A DNA stretch of 7,197 bases from Deltaproteobacteria bacterium (GCA_021827465.1 JAKAVX010000123.1:1-7197); one strand, 5' to 3'; counted from the first letter of the stretch, positions 1 through 6,985 are shown. Numbers and translations are program-made. The notes: a model not told the origin generated them from the letters alone.

Positions 1-579
1 ATAGTGGCCTTCTTGGTCGCATCGCCGATCGGAGCGCGGCGCGGCTATCTGATTGAGCAGGTCGCCCGATCGCGAAGCGCTCCCAACGGGACCGCCGAAC
101 TGCTGATCGATGCCGCGATGCGGCGGTTCGCAGACGACGGCGGCACGTACGTGTCGCTCGGGCTGGTTGCGCTTGCGACCCGGGCCGACGCCGAACTCGC
201 GAAGAATCCGTTATGGTTGCGCGCGATGATGCGGTTTGCGCGTGCGCACGCGAACCGGTTCTACAACTTTCGAGGGTTGGAGCGGTTTCGCGCGAAGATG
301 CTTCCCGACCGATGGGAAACCGTTTATGCGATCTCCAACGAGAAACGATTCTCGATACGCACACTCTATGCAATCGGCGAGGCGTTTGCCGGGATGCCGC
401 CTTGGATGGCGATTGGAATCGGAGCGGCGAGGGCACTTCGCGAGGAGAAGAGAAGATTCGCGCGCATGATTAGTTTCCATATGGGAGGCGGGGTGTTGCG
501 CCGGCGGAACCCCCATCCCGACGTTCCACCGCAACCAAAGGCGAGGGCAGCAGACAGAAGGGGCGCCTTGCGCAAGTGA
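1..579 (+). CDS. DUF2156 / lysyl-PG-synthase C-terminal-like protein, 3' part
   Basis: The frame is open from the first base (ATA, then GTG at 4), so the gene very probably begins upstream of the window and only about the last 192 codons are present. The fragment matches the second half of the DUF2156 (phosphatidylglycerol lysyltransferase C-terminal, GNAT-like) fold. Visible hallmarks are an APNGTAELLI stretch near residue 28, a VSLGLVALA segment near 52, and YNFRGLERFRAK near 88 followed by W-E-T-V-Y. This resembles the FYNF-(K/R)GL-RF-K-x-K-x-x-P-x-W-x-x-x-Y block of MprF-type enzymes. Members move an aminoacyl or acyl group onto lipids or have unknown substrates. No N-terminal flippase-type membrane domain can be seen here because it would lie outside the window. 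The last ~30 residues are a basic, Pro/Arg-rich tail unlike the domain. The gene converges on the trehalose operon and is not part of it. The family call is fairly sure; the substrate is unknown. Confidence 0.8.
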   Translation: MVAFLVASPIGARRGYLIEQVARSRSAPNGTAELLIDAAMRRFADDGGTYVSLGLVALATRADAELAKNPLWLRAMMRFARAHANRFYNFRGLERFRAKMLPDRWETVYAISNEKRFSIRTLYAIGEAFAGMPPWMAIGIGAARALREEKRRFARMISFHMGGGVLRRRNPHPDVPPQPKARAADRRGALRK

Positions 580-613
580 AGCGCTCAGGGAAGCGGAACA
601 CGCGCCGGAAGCG

Positions 614-1675
614 TCAGGAGATTCGCTTGCCGGACGCGGGATCGAAGAAATGGAGACGCCCGCGCTCGAGGTAAAAGCGCCGATGCTCCCCGGGTTCGAC
701 CGGCTCGTCGGTCTCGGTGAGTAGATTCACGGGGCCGAAGCGCGCGACAACCAGGAATCGCGCGCCGGAGAACTCCGCGCGTTCGATCGTCGTCTCGATC
801 GCGAGCTTGGCGGGATCGGGAGTGAGCGAAAGATCCTCCGGGCGGATTCCAACCGTGACTTCGTCTCGCGCGGCGGCGGGCGGCTCGACGGCCAGCACTG
901 AATCGTCGACAAGAAGCGCGTTGCGATTCGGCGCGATTCGCGCGCGCATCAGGTTCATCGGCGGCTGGCCGACGAACGAGGCGACAAACTCGTTGGCGGG
1001 CTCGTTGTAGAGAGCCTGCGGCGAGCCGATCTGCTCGACCGTCCCGGCGCGCATCACGGCGATTCGGTCGGCGAGCGTGAGAGCCTCGAACTGGTCGTGA
1101 GTGACGTAGATTACGGTGCGGCCAGTCTCGCGCTGGAAGCGTTTCAGCTCGACGCGAAGACTCGCGCGAAGCTGCGCGTCGAGATTGGAGAGCGGCTCGT
1201 CCATCAGGATGATGCGCGGCTCGCGCACTATCGCGCGGGCGAGTGCGACGCGTTGGCGCTCGCCGCCCGAGAGCTCAGCGGGACGGCGGTTCAGATCGAT
1301 CGAGAGTCCGGCCGTCTTCGCGCATGCCGCGACGCGCCGCTCGATTTCCTCGCGCCCGAGCTTCATCAGCCGAAGCGGGAAGGCGATATTCTCGAAAGCG
1401 TTCATGTGCGGATAGAGTGCGTAGTTCTGAAAGACCATCGCAACTGCGCCGCCCCGCGAGCCGTAGCCCGCGCGCGCGCCGGCGATCTCGATCGTGCCGC
1501 GATCGGCGGGATCGAGGCCCGCGATGAGGCGAAGCAGCGTCGACTTTCCGCATCCCGACGGTCCGAGCAGCACGAAGAATTCGCCCGCTCCGACTTCGAG
1601 TGAGATATCGTGCAGGCCGCCGCCTGAAGAGAATTCGCGCACCAGGTTTCGGATTACAAGTTCAGGCACCGGCAC
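614..1675 (-). CDS. ABC sugar transporter ATPase (MalK/UgpC-like, with TOBE domain)
   Basis: This is the nucleotide-binding subunit that powers the adjacent sugar importer at the inner face of the membrane. In the 353-residue product I see the Walker A motif GPSGCGKST at 38-46, the Q-loop at Q83 in VFQNYALYPHM, the signature LSGGERQ at 135-141, Walker B IILMDEP at 155-161 with catalytic E160, the D-loop SNLD at 163-166 and the switch histidine H193 in VTHDQ. All catalytic residues are intact. From about 235 on, a MalK-type regulatory/TOBE region follows, including GIRPEDL at 276-282. The length is normal for MalK/UgpC/SugC proteins. The start is uncertain: GTG at 1675 is the most upstream possible codon before the in-frame permease stop, but GTG at 1669 has a GGGA element seven bases upstream and may be the real start. 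It is the last gene of the operon, 15 bases after the MalG-like permease. Related ATPases can serve several importers, so it need not be exclusive to this one. Confidence 0.95.
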   Translation of the reverse strand: MPVPELVIRNLVREFSSGGGLHDISLEVGAGEFFVLLGPSGCGKSTLLRLIAGLDPADRGTIEIAGARAGYGSRGGAVAMVFQNYALYPHMNAFENIAFPLRLMKLGREEIERRVAACAKTAGLSIDLNRRPAELSGGERQRVALARAIVREPRIILMDEPLSNLDAQLRASLRVELKRFQRETGRTVIYVTHDQFEALTLADRIAVMRAGTVEQIGSPQALYNEPANEFVASFVGQPPMNLMRARIAPNRNALLVDDSVLAVEPPAAARDEVTVGIRPEDLSLTPDPAKLAIETTIERAEFSGARFLVVARFGPVNLLTETDEPVEPGEHRRFYLERGRLHFFDPASGKRIS

Positions 1676-1676
1676 G

Positions 1677-1680
1677 TCCC
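1677..1680 (-). promoter_or_regulatory. Candidate ribosome binding site of the ATPase gene
   Basis: On the minus strand GGGA lies directly before GTG at 1675 but seven bases before the second in-frame GTG at 1669. Spacing therefore favours initiation at 1669, which would shorten the protein by two residues. The element lies in the 15-base gap after the permease stop codon. Confidence 0.35.
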
Positions 1681-1690
1681 GCGATTGCGA

Positions 1691-2530
1691 TTAACGGAAA
1701 CTCCCCGCCATCAGCGCGCCTCTGAGCACCGGCCGAAGCGCTATCACCACGCAGATTGCCGGTATCATCATCAGCAGCGCAAGCGCGCTCGCGGCGCCGA
1801 TGTCGCCGAAGACCGTGTAGTAGTAGAGCAGCGGAGGGAGCGTGCTGTTGGTGACCTGCAGCAAGAGCGCGAAACCGAACTCGTCCCAGCTCAGGATGAA
1901 GCTCAGGATGAACGCGGCGGCGAGCGCTCCGCGCGCAAGCGGAAGATCGATTGTCAGAAAGATTCGAAGCGGCGCGGCGCCGTCGAGGAATGCCGCTTCT
2001 TCGAGCTCGAGCGGGATCGCAAGGAAAGCGGGAAACAAAACCAGCGCGGTCATCGGAAGTGCAAGCGCGGTATGCACCAGTGCCAAGCCGATAGCGCTCG
2101 GGCGGTTGTAAAGCCCCGTCACGATAAAGGCGAGCGCGAGCGGCAGCGCAACCGCGATCATCGGCAGAAGGCGAGTCGCCGTAACCGCCGTCATCCCCGT
2201 GCGCCGGCCCCATCCGCTACGCGCCATCGCATAACCCATCATCGCGCCCATCACGGTGGCCGCAACGCCGCATATCAGTGCGACCGCGATACTGCGGATG
2301 ATCGAGGCGCGAAGCTCGCCGACCGTGAACACGGATTCGAGATGCGCGGCCGTCAGGCGATGAGGCAGCCAGAACGGTGGCCACGCGAAGCTCTCGACCT
2401 CGGGCGTCACCGCCTGCTTGAGCAGCAGGTAAATCGGAATCGCCGCGCTCAGGATTATCGCGATCGCGGCCGCGCGCCTGACGAACGCCGCGCCCGCACT
2501 CTGCCGTATCGATACTTCCGCGTGATTCAT
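1691..2530 (-). CDS. Sugar ABC transporter permease, MalG-like
   Basis: This is an inner-membrane permease subunit of a CUT1-type carbohydrate importer (binding-protein-dependent transport inner-membrane family). The 279 residues carry about six hydrophobic segments, near 18-38, 74-101, 117-139, 144-171, 201-225 and 245-264. The cytoplasmic EAA loop that docks on the ATPase is clear at about 177-198: EEAAFLDGA, then a run ending in IDLPLARG. The length and the short N-terminus before the first helix fit MalG/UgpE/SugB rather than MalF. ATG at 2530 overlaps the stop of the MalF-like gene as ATGA, a usual sign of translational coupling, and GGAG sits eight bases upstream. The partner is the preceding permease; together they should form the heterodimeric channel. 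The transported substrate cannot be read from the permease itself; trehalose is inferred from the linked otsAB. Confidence 0.93.
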   Translation of the reverse strand: MNHAEVSIRQSAGAAFVRRAAAIAIILSAAIPIYLLLKQAVTPEVESFAWPPFWLPHRLTAAHLESVFTVGELRASIIRSIAVALICGVAATVMGAMMGYAMARSGWGRRTGMTAVTATRLLPMIAVALPLALAFIVTGLYNRPSAIGLALVHTALALPMTALVLFPAFLAIPLELEEAAFLDGAAPLRIFLTIDLPLARGALAAAFILSFILSWDEFGFALLLQVTNSTLPPLLYYYTVFGDIGAASALALLMMIPAICVVIALRPVLRGALMAGSFR

Positions 2531-3375
2531 CGCGCGGGCTCCGTGGTGCCGAAGCGGCGCATCGCCACGGCCATCGCGAGTCCGATTGTCGTGATCGCGA
2601 GCGCGAGGATCACGGACGCGGCCATCGCGACCCGCGGTTCCTGCGCGTCAGTCCACTGCTGGTAGGCGTAGGTCGAAAGAACAGGCACGCCCTCCGCGCC
2701 GGTCAGCACCAGCGTGGTCGAGAAAATTCTGAGCGCGTCGACGCCGCGCAGTACGATCGCAGCAACGATCGAAGGGAAGAGCAACGGGAGCGTGATATGC
2801 CGGAACGTCGCGAACGTTCCCGCGCCGTCGAGCGTCGCGGCTTCGTAAATCTCGGGCGCGATCGACTGGAGCCCGCCCATCAGAACAAGCATCACGACCG
2901 GCGTGACATGCCACGCGTCGACCAGGATCACGGTGCCGAGTGCGAGCGTCTGATTCGGCAACAGCCATCCGAGCGGCCTGAGGCCCGTTTCGGCTATCGC
3001 GGCGTTGACGTATCCGCGCGGCATGAACAGATAACGCGCGAGCGTCAGCAGGACTATTTCCGGTATCGCGAACGGCAGCACCGCGGCGATTTCGACGATA
3101 CCCGACGGCTTCGGGCGCGAGGTCAGATAAAGCGCGAGCAGAAGTCCAATTACCAGTTCGAGAGCGAGGCTGCCCGCGGGGATAATCAGATTGTTCACGA
3201 GCGCGCGCCAGAACATCGGATCGCCGAACAGCACGTCGTAATTTCGAAGCGACGGCCCGCACCAGTCGAACGACAGCAGCAGTCCCTGGAACGCAGGCAG
3301 TAGCATCATTGCCGCCATGAAAGCGGCGGGCACCGCGACGAAGAGGATTCTGAGATTGTGTGTCGCGCGATCCAT
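2527..3375 (-). CDS. Sugar ABC transporter permease, MalF-like
   Basis: This is the other membrane subunit of the carbohydrate importer. The 282-residue product begins with a short cytoplasmic stretch and a first helix at about 8-35. Further hydrophobic segments lie near 64-86, 93-114, 143-166, 198-215 and 250-271. The EAA loop is at about 175-199: EIYEAATLDGAGTFATFRHI followed by TLPLL, with the invariant glycine of the D-G-A turn. The size is that of compact MalF homologues such as UgpA/SugA/ThuF; it lacks the large periplasmic insert of enterobacterial MalF. ATG at 3375 is the first start after the in-frame stop at 3397, only 21 bases downstream of the binding-protein gene. The SD is weak (a GGA about 12 bases upstream), so re-initiation or coupling after the binding-protein stop is plausible. 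It overlaps the next permease by four bases. Confidence 0.93.
   Translation of the reverse strand: MDRATHNLRILFVAVPAAFMAAMMLLPAFQGLLLSFDWCGPSLRNYDVLFGDPMFWRALVNNLIIPAGSLALELVIGLLLALYLTSRPKPSGIVEIAAVLPFAIPEIVLLTLARYLFMPRGYVNAAIAETGLRPLGWLLPNQTLALGTVILVDAWHVTPVVMLVLMGGLQSIAPEIYEAATLDGAGTFATFRHITLPLLFPSIVAAIVLRGVDALRIFSTTLVLTGAEGVPVLSTYAYQQWTDAQEPRVAMAASVILALAITTIGLAMAVAMRRFGTTEPAR
2539..2542 (-). promoter_or_regulatory. Ribosome binding site of the MalG-like permease gene
   Basis: GGAG on the minus strand lies eight bases before ATG 2530, inside the last codons of the upstream permease gene. It supports this start in the ATGA overlap. Confidence 0.5.
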
Positions 3376-3396
3376 CTTCGCTTTGGTTCCACATTT

Positions 3397-4635
3397 TCAC
3401 GGGCACGGGCAAGGCCGCGCGCCTTGCTCCGATGATTTCTCGAACCGGGTCATCGAGGCGACCTGGCCGAGCGCGGCTTGGGGAGCGACGTTTCGGAACA
3501 GCACCGCGCGAAACCCTCTTTGCCACGCGTTGCTCAGTTGCCCGTAGCAATCGATCGTCGGCCGCGCGCGCACATACGGGCGCATCGCGATAAACCCGGC
3601 GTAGAGTTTTGCCTGCTCGCTTCCAGCCGGCGGTCCGACCGACCCGTACCATCCAAGCTCGCGGCTCAGCCGCGTCTGCGCGTCGCGCGTCAGCAGATAG
3701 CGAATTAACTTCGCGGCGAGCTTCGGATGGGGCGCGGAGCGCGGAATCGCGAGGTATCCGCCGCCGAGCACCGTCGCCGTACCGACGGGACCGGAGGGAA
3801 TCGGCGCGCTCAGGTCGACGCTCGGCGCGAGCCCTTTGCTCTCGAGATATCCGAGCGCGAACGGCCAGTTGAAATGAATCCACACGGAACCTCGCGCCTG
3901 CGCCTCGATCACCGACATCTCGCGATAGACGGCGGATTCGGGGTTCAGGTACGGCGCGAGGTCGGCGAGAAACTCGAACGCGCACAGGTTGGCGGGTGAT
4001 TCGGGTTCGAGTGGATTTCCGCCCGCGCTCCATAGAAACGAGAGCATGTCACAGGTTGCGCCTTCGTAGCGCGCGCCCTTGAGCACGACCTTGCCCGGAT
4101 GGCGGCGCGCGAAATCGAGCAACTGGTCCCAGGTCGCGGGCGGATTCGGAACCCGCAGGCGATTGTAGATCATCGCCTGCCACATCAGGCGGTGCGGGAT
4201 GAAAAAAAGATGTCCGTCGAAGCGCGCGGCGTTCCACGCGGCTTCGGGGAAAAGCGCCTCGGCTTCGGGCGAGACAGTAGTGTCGAGCGGCTGCACCGAT
4301 CCGCGCGCGCGGGCGAGCATCGAGAGGTCCAGTTCGACGAGATCGAGGCTGCCCTTGGCGGCCGAGCCCTCGGCGAGCAGCGCACGCAGGATGTCGCTGT
4401 AACTCTGCGCGATAAGAGCGACCCGGACGTGGTTGCCAGTTTCGAAGTCCCTCAGAAAGGCGCGGTATTTGACCGCCTCGCTCGGGAAAATCGCAAGCGC
4501 GATCGTCAGTCTGCCGCTGTTCTCCGGCGCCTTTGGAGCGCATCCCGAAAACCCGGTGGACGTGGCGAGCATGAGCATGAGTGCGAGCGCGGCCATCGCC
4601 CGGATCTTTCGCGATTCGCCTCGATAGCCCATCAC
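3397..4635 (-). CDS. Family 1 extracellular solute-binding lipoprotein of a sugar ABC importer
   Basis: This is the substrate-capturing subunit of the importer encoded downstream. The 412 residues start with a basic n-region (R5, R9, K10, R12), a hydrophobic core at 14-29 (MAALALMLMLATSTGF) and a lipobox FSGC ending in C32, so it should be a lipid-anchored exported protein. The mature part looks like the two-lobed MalE/UgpB/ThuE class: an opening beta strand LTIALAIF at 43-50, a DLVELDLSML segment at 98-107, P-x-TWDQLLDFA at about 166-176, GGGYLAIPRSAPHP at 291-304 and an AKLIRYLL-T-DAQ helix at 308-320. It starts six bases or so after otsB. GTG at 4635 and ATG at 4632 are adjacent candidate starts with GGAG abutting them; a start at residue 14 would remove the positive n-region and is less likely. 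The C-terminus ends oddly in CPCP. The ligand is unknown; trehalose is the best contextual guess, and maltose, other glucosides or glycerol derivatives remain possible. Confidence 0.93.
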   Translation of the reverse strand: MMGYRGESRKIRAMAALALMLMLATSTGFSGCAPKAPENSGRLTIALAIFPSEAVKYRAFLRDFETGNHVRVALIAQSYSDILRALLAEGSAAKGSLDLVELDLSMLARARGSVQPLDTTVSPEAEALFPEAAWNAARFDGHLFFIPHRLMWQAMIYNRLRVPNPPATWDQLLDFARRHPGKVVLKGARYEGATCDMLSFLWSAGGNPLEPESPANLCAFEFLADLAPYLNPESAVYREMSVIEAQARGSVWIHFNWPFALGYLESKGLAPSVDLSAPIPSGPVGTATVLGGGYLAIPRSAPHPKLAAKLIRYLLTRDAQTRLSRELGWYGSVGPPAGSEQAKLYAGFIAMRPYVRARPTIDCYGQLSNAWQRGFRAVLFRNVAPQAALGQVASMTRFEKSSEQGARPCPCP

Positions 4636-4641
4636 TCCGCG

Positions 4642-5484
4642 CTAGAGCTTGCGTTCGCCGCGACAGGCCGCGAGCGTCGCGGCAAGTTCCGCGAGGACGT
4701 CCGCGACCGCCGAGGGATCGTCAACCCGATATCGCGCGAAGCTCGGGCGCTCGGGGCCGACCAGCACGGTTATTGCGGTTTCGTCGGGACGAAGCGTAAA
4801 AAAGGCGTCTTCGTCGGTGGTGTCATCGCCGAAGTAGGCGACCTGCGGATGCGCCTCGACCATCTGCTCGATTAGCCATTCGACGGCTGCGCCCTTGCCG
4901 CCGGCCGCACACGGGAGCATCTCCAAGACCATCTTTCCCTTCATCAATTTAAGGTGCGGCGTCCGCTGTGCGACGAACTCCTCGAGTCGCGCGAGCATCG
5001 GCCGAGACTCCAGGGGCGCCGCGCTTCTGTAATGAAAGGCGATCGCAAGCCGCTTGTCCTCGACGACGAAGCCGCGGTCACCGGGAACCTCGCGCACGAG
5101 GAAATCGCGAAGCATTTGCAGATCGCCGAGAGATTCCTCGACGCCCTCGGCCATCCGCGCGACGCCGTCGGCGCCAATGAGTTCCAGTCCGTGGGTTCCG
5201 GCGAACATGATTCCGCGCCCGAGCCCAAGCAGCTTGCGCACGGTGGCAAGGTCGCGTCCGCTTATGATCGCGACGAGAACGCGGGTGGGCGACGCGGCGA
5301 GCGATTCAATTGCCACGCGCGCGCGCTTTAGCGGTACGGCCTCGGCGATCTTGGGGGTTATCTCCGAAAGCGTGCCGTCGTAATCGAGGCAGAGCAGCAG
5401 GCGTCCGCGCGCGAGCAGGTCCGGCAGCAGCCCGCGCGGCAGAGGGCGCGGCTTTTCAGTCGGCGTTGGCCACCGAGGCTGCAT
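4642..5484 (-). CDS. otsB: Trehalose-6-phosphate phosphatase
   Basis: OtsB hydrolyses trehalose-6-phosphate to trehalose in the cytoplasm, the second step of the OtsAB pathway. It is a HAD-superfamily (type IIB cap) phosphatase. Numbering from ATG 5484 (280 residues), I see the nucleophile motif CLDYDGTLSEI with D34 and D36, motif II SGR at 75-77, GTHGLE at 96-101, VEDKRLAIAFHYR at about 141-153, a GGKGAAVEWL helix with K197 and the metal motif YFGDDTTDEDAF with D220, D221 and D224. All catalytic residues are present and the length is normal. An upstream ATG at 5517 would add 11 residues, but it is preceded by CTCC rather than an SD and would overlap otsA by 62 bases. ATG 5484 has GAGG three bases upstream and overlaps otsA by 29 bases. 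The coupling to otsA supports 1:1 production of the two enzymes. The family call is very secure. Confidence 0.95.
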   Translation of the reverse strand: MQPRWPTPTEKPRPLPRGLLPDLLARGRLLLCLDYDGTLSEITPKIAEAVPLKRARVAIESLAASPTRVLVAIISGRDLATVRKLLGLGRGIMFAGTHGLELIGADGVARMAEGVEESLGDLQMLRDFLVREVPGDRGFVVEDKRLAIAFHYRSAAPLESRPMLARLEEFVAQRTPHLKLMKGKMVLEMLPCAAGGKGAAVEWLIEQMVEAHPQVAYFGDDTTDEDAFFTLRPDETAITVLVGPERPSFARYRVDDPSAVADVLAELAATLAACRGERKL

Positions 5485-6976
5485 GCGCCTCAAGAGCGAA
5501 GTCTCCGGCGAGGGCATGGAGAAAATTGGCCGACCAGCGTTCGAGATTGTTCTCGTGGACCTTATGGCGCAGCGCGCGCATCCGCGCCACCCGTGTCGCG
5601 GGATCCATTTCGATCGCTTCCCGGACCCGCTCCGCGACCGCGTCGGCGTCGTACGGATTCACCAGCAGCGCTTCGGTCAGTTCCTCGGCGGCTCCCGCGA
5701 ATTCGCTCAGGATCAGCACTGCGTCGTCGCTCGGATGGGACGCGACGAACTCCTTTGCGACCAGGTTCATGCCGTCGCGAAGCGGCGTCAGCAGGGCGAT
5801 GTCGGCCGCGACGTAATGCGCGACCAGTTCCTCGGCGCCGAACTGGGTGTAAAGGTAGCGGATGGGGACCCATCCTGCGGAAGAAAACTTGCCGATCACT
5901 CGGCCCACGGTCTCGTCCACCTGCCGCTTGAGCATCATGTAGTCAGTTACCTTGGTCCGCGAAGGAACCGCGATAAGTACCAAGGTGACCCGGCGATGAT
6001 AGACCGGGGTGGTGTCGAGAAAGCGCTCGAAGCCGAGCAGCCGTTCGAGGATTCCCTTGGTGTAGTCGAGGCGGTCCACGCCAAGAACCACGATTTCGCT
6101 TCTGAGGGCGCGCCGGATTCGCGCGGCACGCTCGAGCGTCCTGGGATTGGCCGCAAGCTGCTCGAAGTAGTCGACCGGAATCCCGAGCGGAAAGGGCAGC
6201 GCACGGGTCACGCGGCCCTGGTAGCGCACCTCGCCGCGCTTGCGATCCACCTCGGCGCCCAGGACGCGCTCGCAGGCGTCGAGAAAGTGCGTCGCGTAGC
6301 CGTGGGTATGGAACCCGACCAGGTCCGCGCCAAGCATTCCGGCAAGCAGCTCCCTACGCCACGGAAACACCATGTAAAGCTCGACCGGAGGAAACGGCAC
6401 GTGCCAGAAGATCCCGATCGGCAAATCACTCCGCTGCGCGCGAATCTTCGCCGGCGTGAGCGCAAGATGGAAGTCCTGTATCCACAGTGCGTCGCCCGGA
6501 CCGGCCTCGGCGACGGCGCGCTCGGCGAAGCGCTCGTTGACGAGCACGTATTGTCGCCAATGGCTCGTGTTGAAGTGGCAGTTCGAGATCATCGAGTGCA
6601 TCAGCGGCCACAACGCGCGGTTGCACAACCCGTAGTAATAAAGGGAGACGTCGCGCTCGCCGAGCTGCACGAACGACATCGCAAATCGCGGCTGTCCGGG
6701 AGGAAACGGCAGACGCGGAGGCGCTTTTTGACCGCCCGGCCATGCGATCCAGAGACCGCCGTGGCGCTCGAGCAGGCGCAGAAAAGTGGTTCCTACTCCG
6801 CCCACGGTGGGCTCGATCCTCTCAAGCGCGTCCTCGCGCACGATACGAATTGGCGCGCGATTCGACATCACGACCAGCCGTCTGCCGGCAGGTTTAGCCA
6901 GGGCGGATCGATGCACTCCGTTGATATGCGCGGCTGGATTTCGATCGTTCTGCACTGCGGTCAGGAAGCGGCTCAC
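5456..6976 (-). CDS. otsA: Trehalose-6-phosphate synthase (GT20 family)
   Basis: OtsA transfers glucose from UDP-glucose to glucose-6-phosphate, giving trehalose-6-phosphate in the cytoplasm. The 506-residue product has the GT-B fold of family GT20. Motifs in order: VMSNRAP with R40, the GG donor loop at 59-60, WIAWPGG at 76-82, YYYGLCNRALWP at 113-124 (Y114, W123), WIQDFH at 165-170 (D168, H170), FWHVPFPP at 190-197, GVDRLDYTKG at 299-308 (R302, K307), PSRTKV at 338-343 (R340), LLTPLRDGMNLVAKEF at 395-410 (D401, E409) and LSEFAGAAEEL at 423-433. R40, Y114, W123 and R340 align with the E. coli residues that hold the phosphate of glucose-6-phosphate (R9, Y76, W85, R300, from memory). This favours a true trehalose-6-phosphate synthase over a glucosylglycerol-phosphate synthase. 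About 30 N-terminal residues precede the region where the E. coli protein starts. GTG 6976 is the most upstream start and lacks a clear SD; later starts also lack one. It is the first gene of the operon. Confidence 0.95.
   Translation of the reverse strand: MSRFLTAVQNDRNPAAHINGVHRSALAKPAGRRLVVMSNRAPIRIVREDALERIEPTVGGVGTTFLRLLERHGGLWIAWPGGQKAPPRLPFPPGQPRFAMSFVQLGERDVSLYYYGLCNRALWPLMHSMISNCHFNTSHWRQYVLVNERFAERAVAEAGPGDALWIQDFHLALTPAKIRAQRSDLPIGIFWHVPFPPVELYMVFPWRRELLAGMLGADLVGFHTHGYATHFLDACERVLGAEVDRKRGEVRYQGRVTRALPFPLGIPVDYFEQLAANPRTLERAARIRRALRSEIVVLGVDRLDYTKGILERLLGFERFLDTTPVYHRRVTLVLIAVPSRTKVTDYMMLKRQVDETVGRVIGKFSSAGWVPIRYLYTQFGAEELVAHYVAADIALLTPLRDGMNLVAKEFVASHPSDDAVLILSEFAGAAEELTEALLVNPYDADAVAERVREAIEMDPATRVARMRALRHKVHENNLERWSANFLHALAGDFALEAHAASVANAD
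5488..5491 (-). promoter_or_regulatory. otsB: Candidate ribosome binding site of otsB
   Basis: GAGG on the minus strand lies three bases before ATG 5484, within the otsA coding sequence. The spacing is short, but it is the only SD-like element near either possible otsB start, and it is why 5484 is preferred over 5517. Confidence 0.35.
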
Positions 6977-6985
6977 AAAAGCCGC
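6968..6985 (-). promoter_or_regulatory. Short stem-loop with the otsA GTG start in its loop
   Basis: On the minus strand GCGGCT and AGCCGC form a perfect six-base inverted repeat around the six-base loop TTTGTG. The last three loop bases are the annotated otsA start codon (6974-6976). In mRNA this would be a compact GC-rich hairpin over the initiation site. A six-base repeat can occur by chance in DNA this rich in G and C; only its position makes it notable. Confidence 0.3.

Noticed and set aside
567..576. Ten-base palindrome CTTGCGCAAG at the end of the DUF2156 gene
   Set aside because: Palindromes of this length are expected several times by chance in 7 kb, there is no T-run after it and it lies inside codons.
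1685..2665. 326-codon open frame on the plus strand opposite the permease genes
   Set aside because: Antisense shadow of the MalG-like gene and the end of the MalF-like gene; extremely Arg/Glu-rich composition and no motif.
2648..4033. 461-codon minus-strand frame spanning the binding protein and MalF-like permease
   Set aside because: It lies out of frame with two well-supported genes and encodes an Arg-rich low-complexity product; a shift shadow.
5456..6976. GgpS (glucosylglycerol-phosphate synthase) as an alternative identity of OtsA
   Set aside because: The phosphate-contacting arginine corresponding to E. coli R300 is present and the adjacent phosphatase is a clear OtsB.
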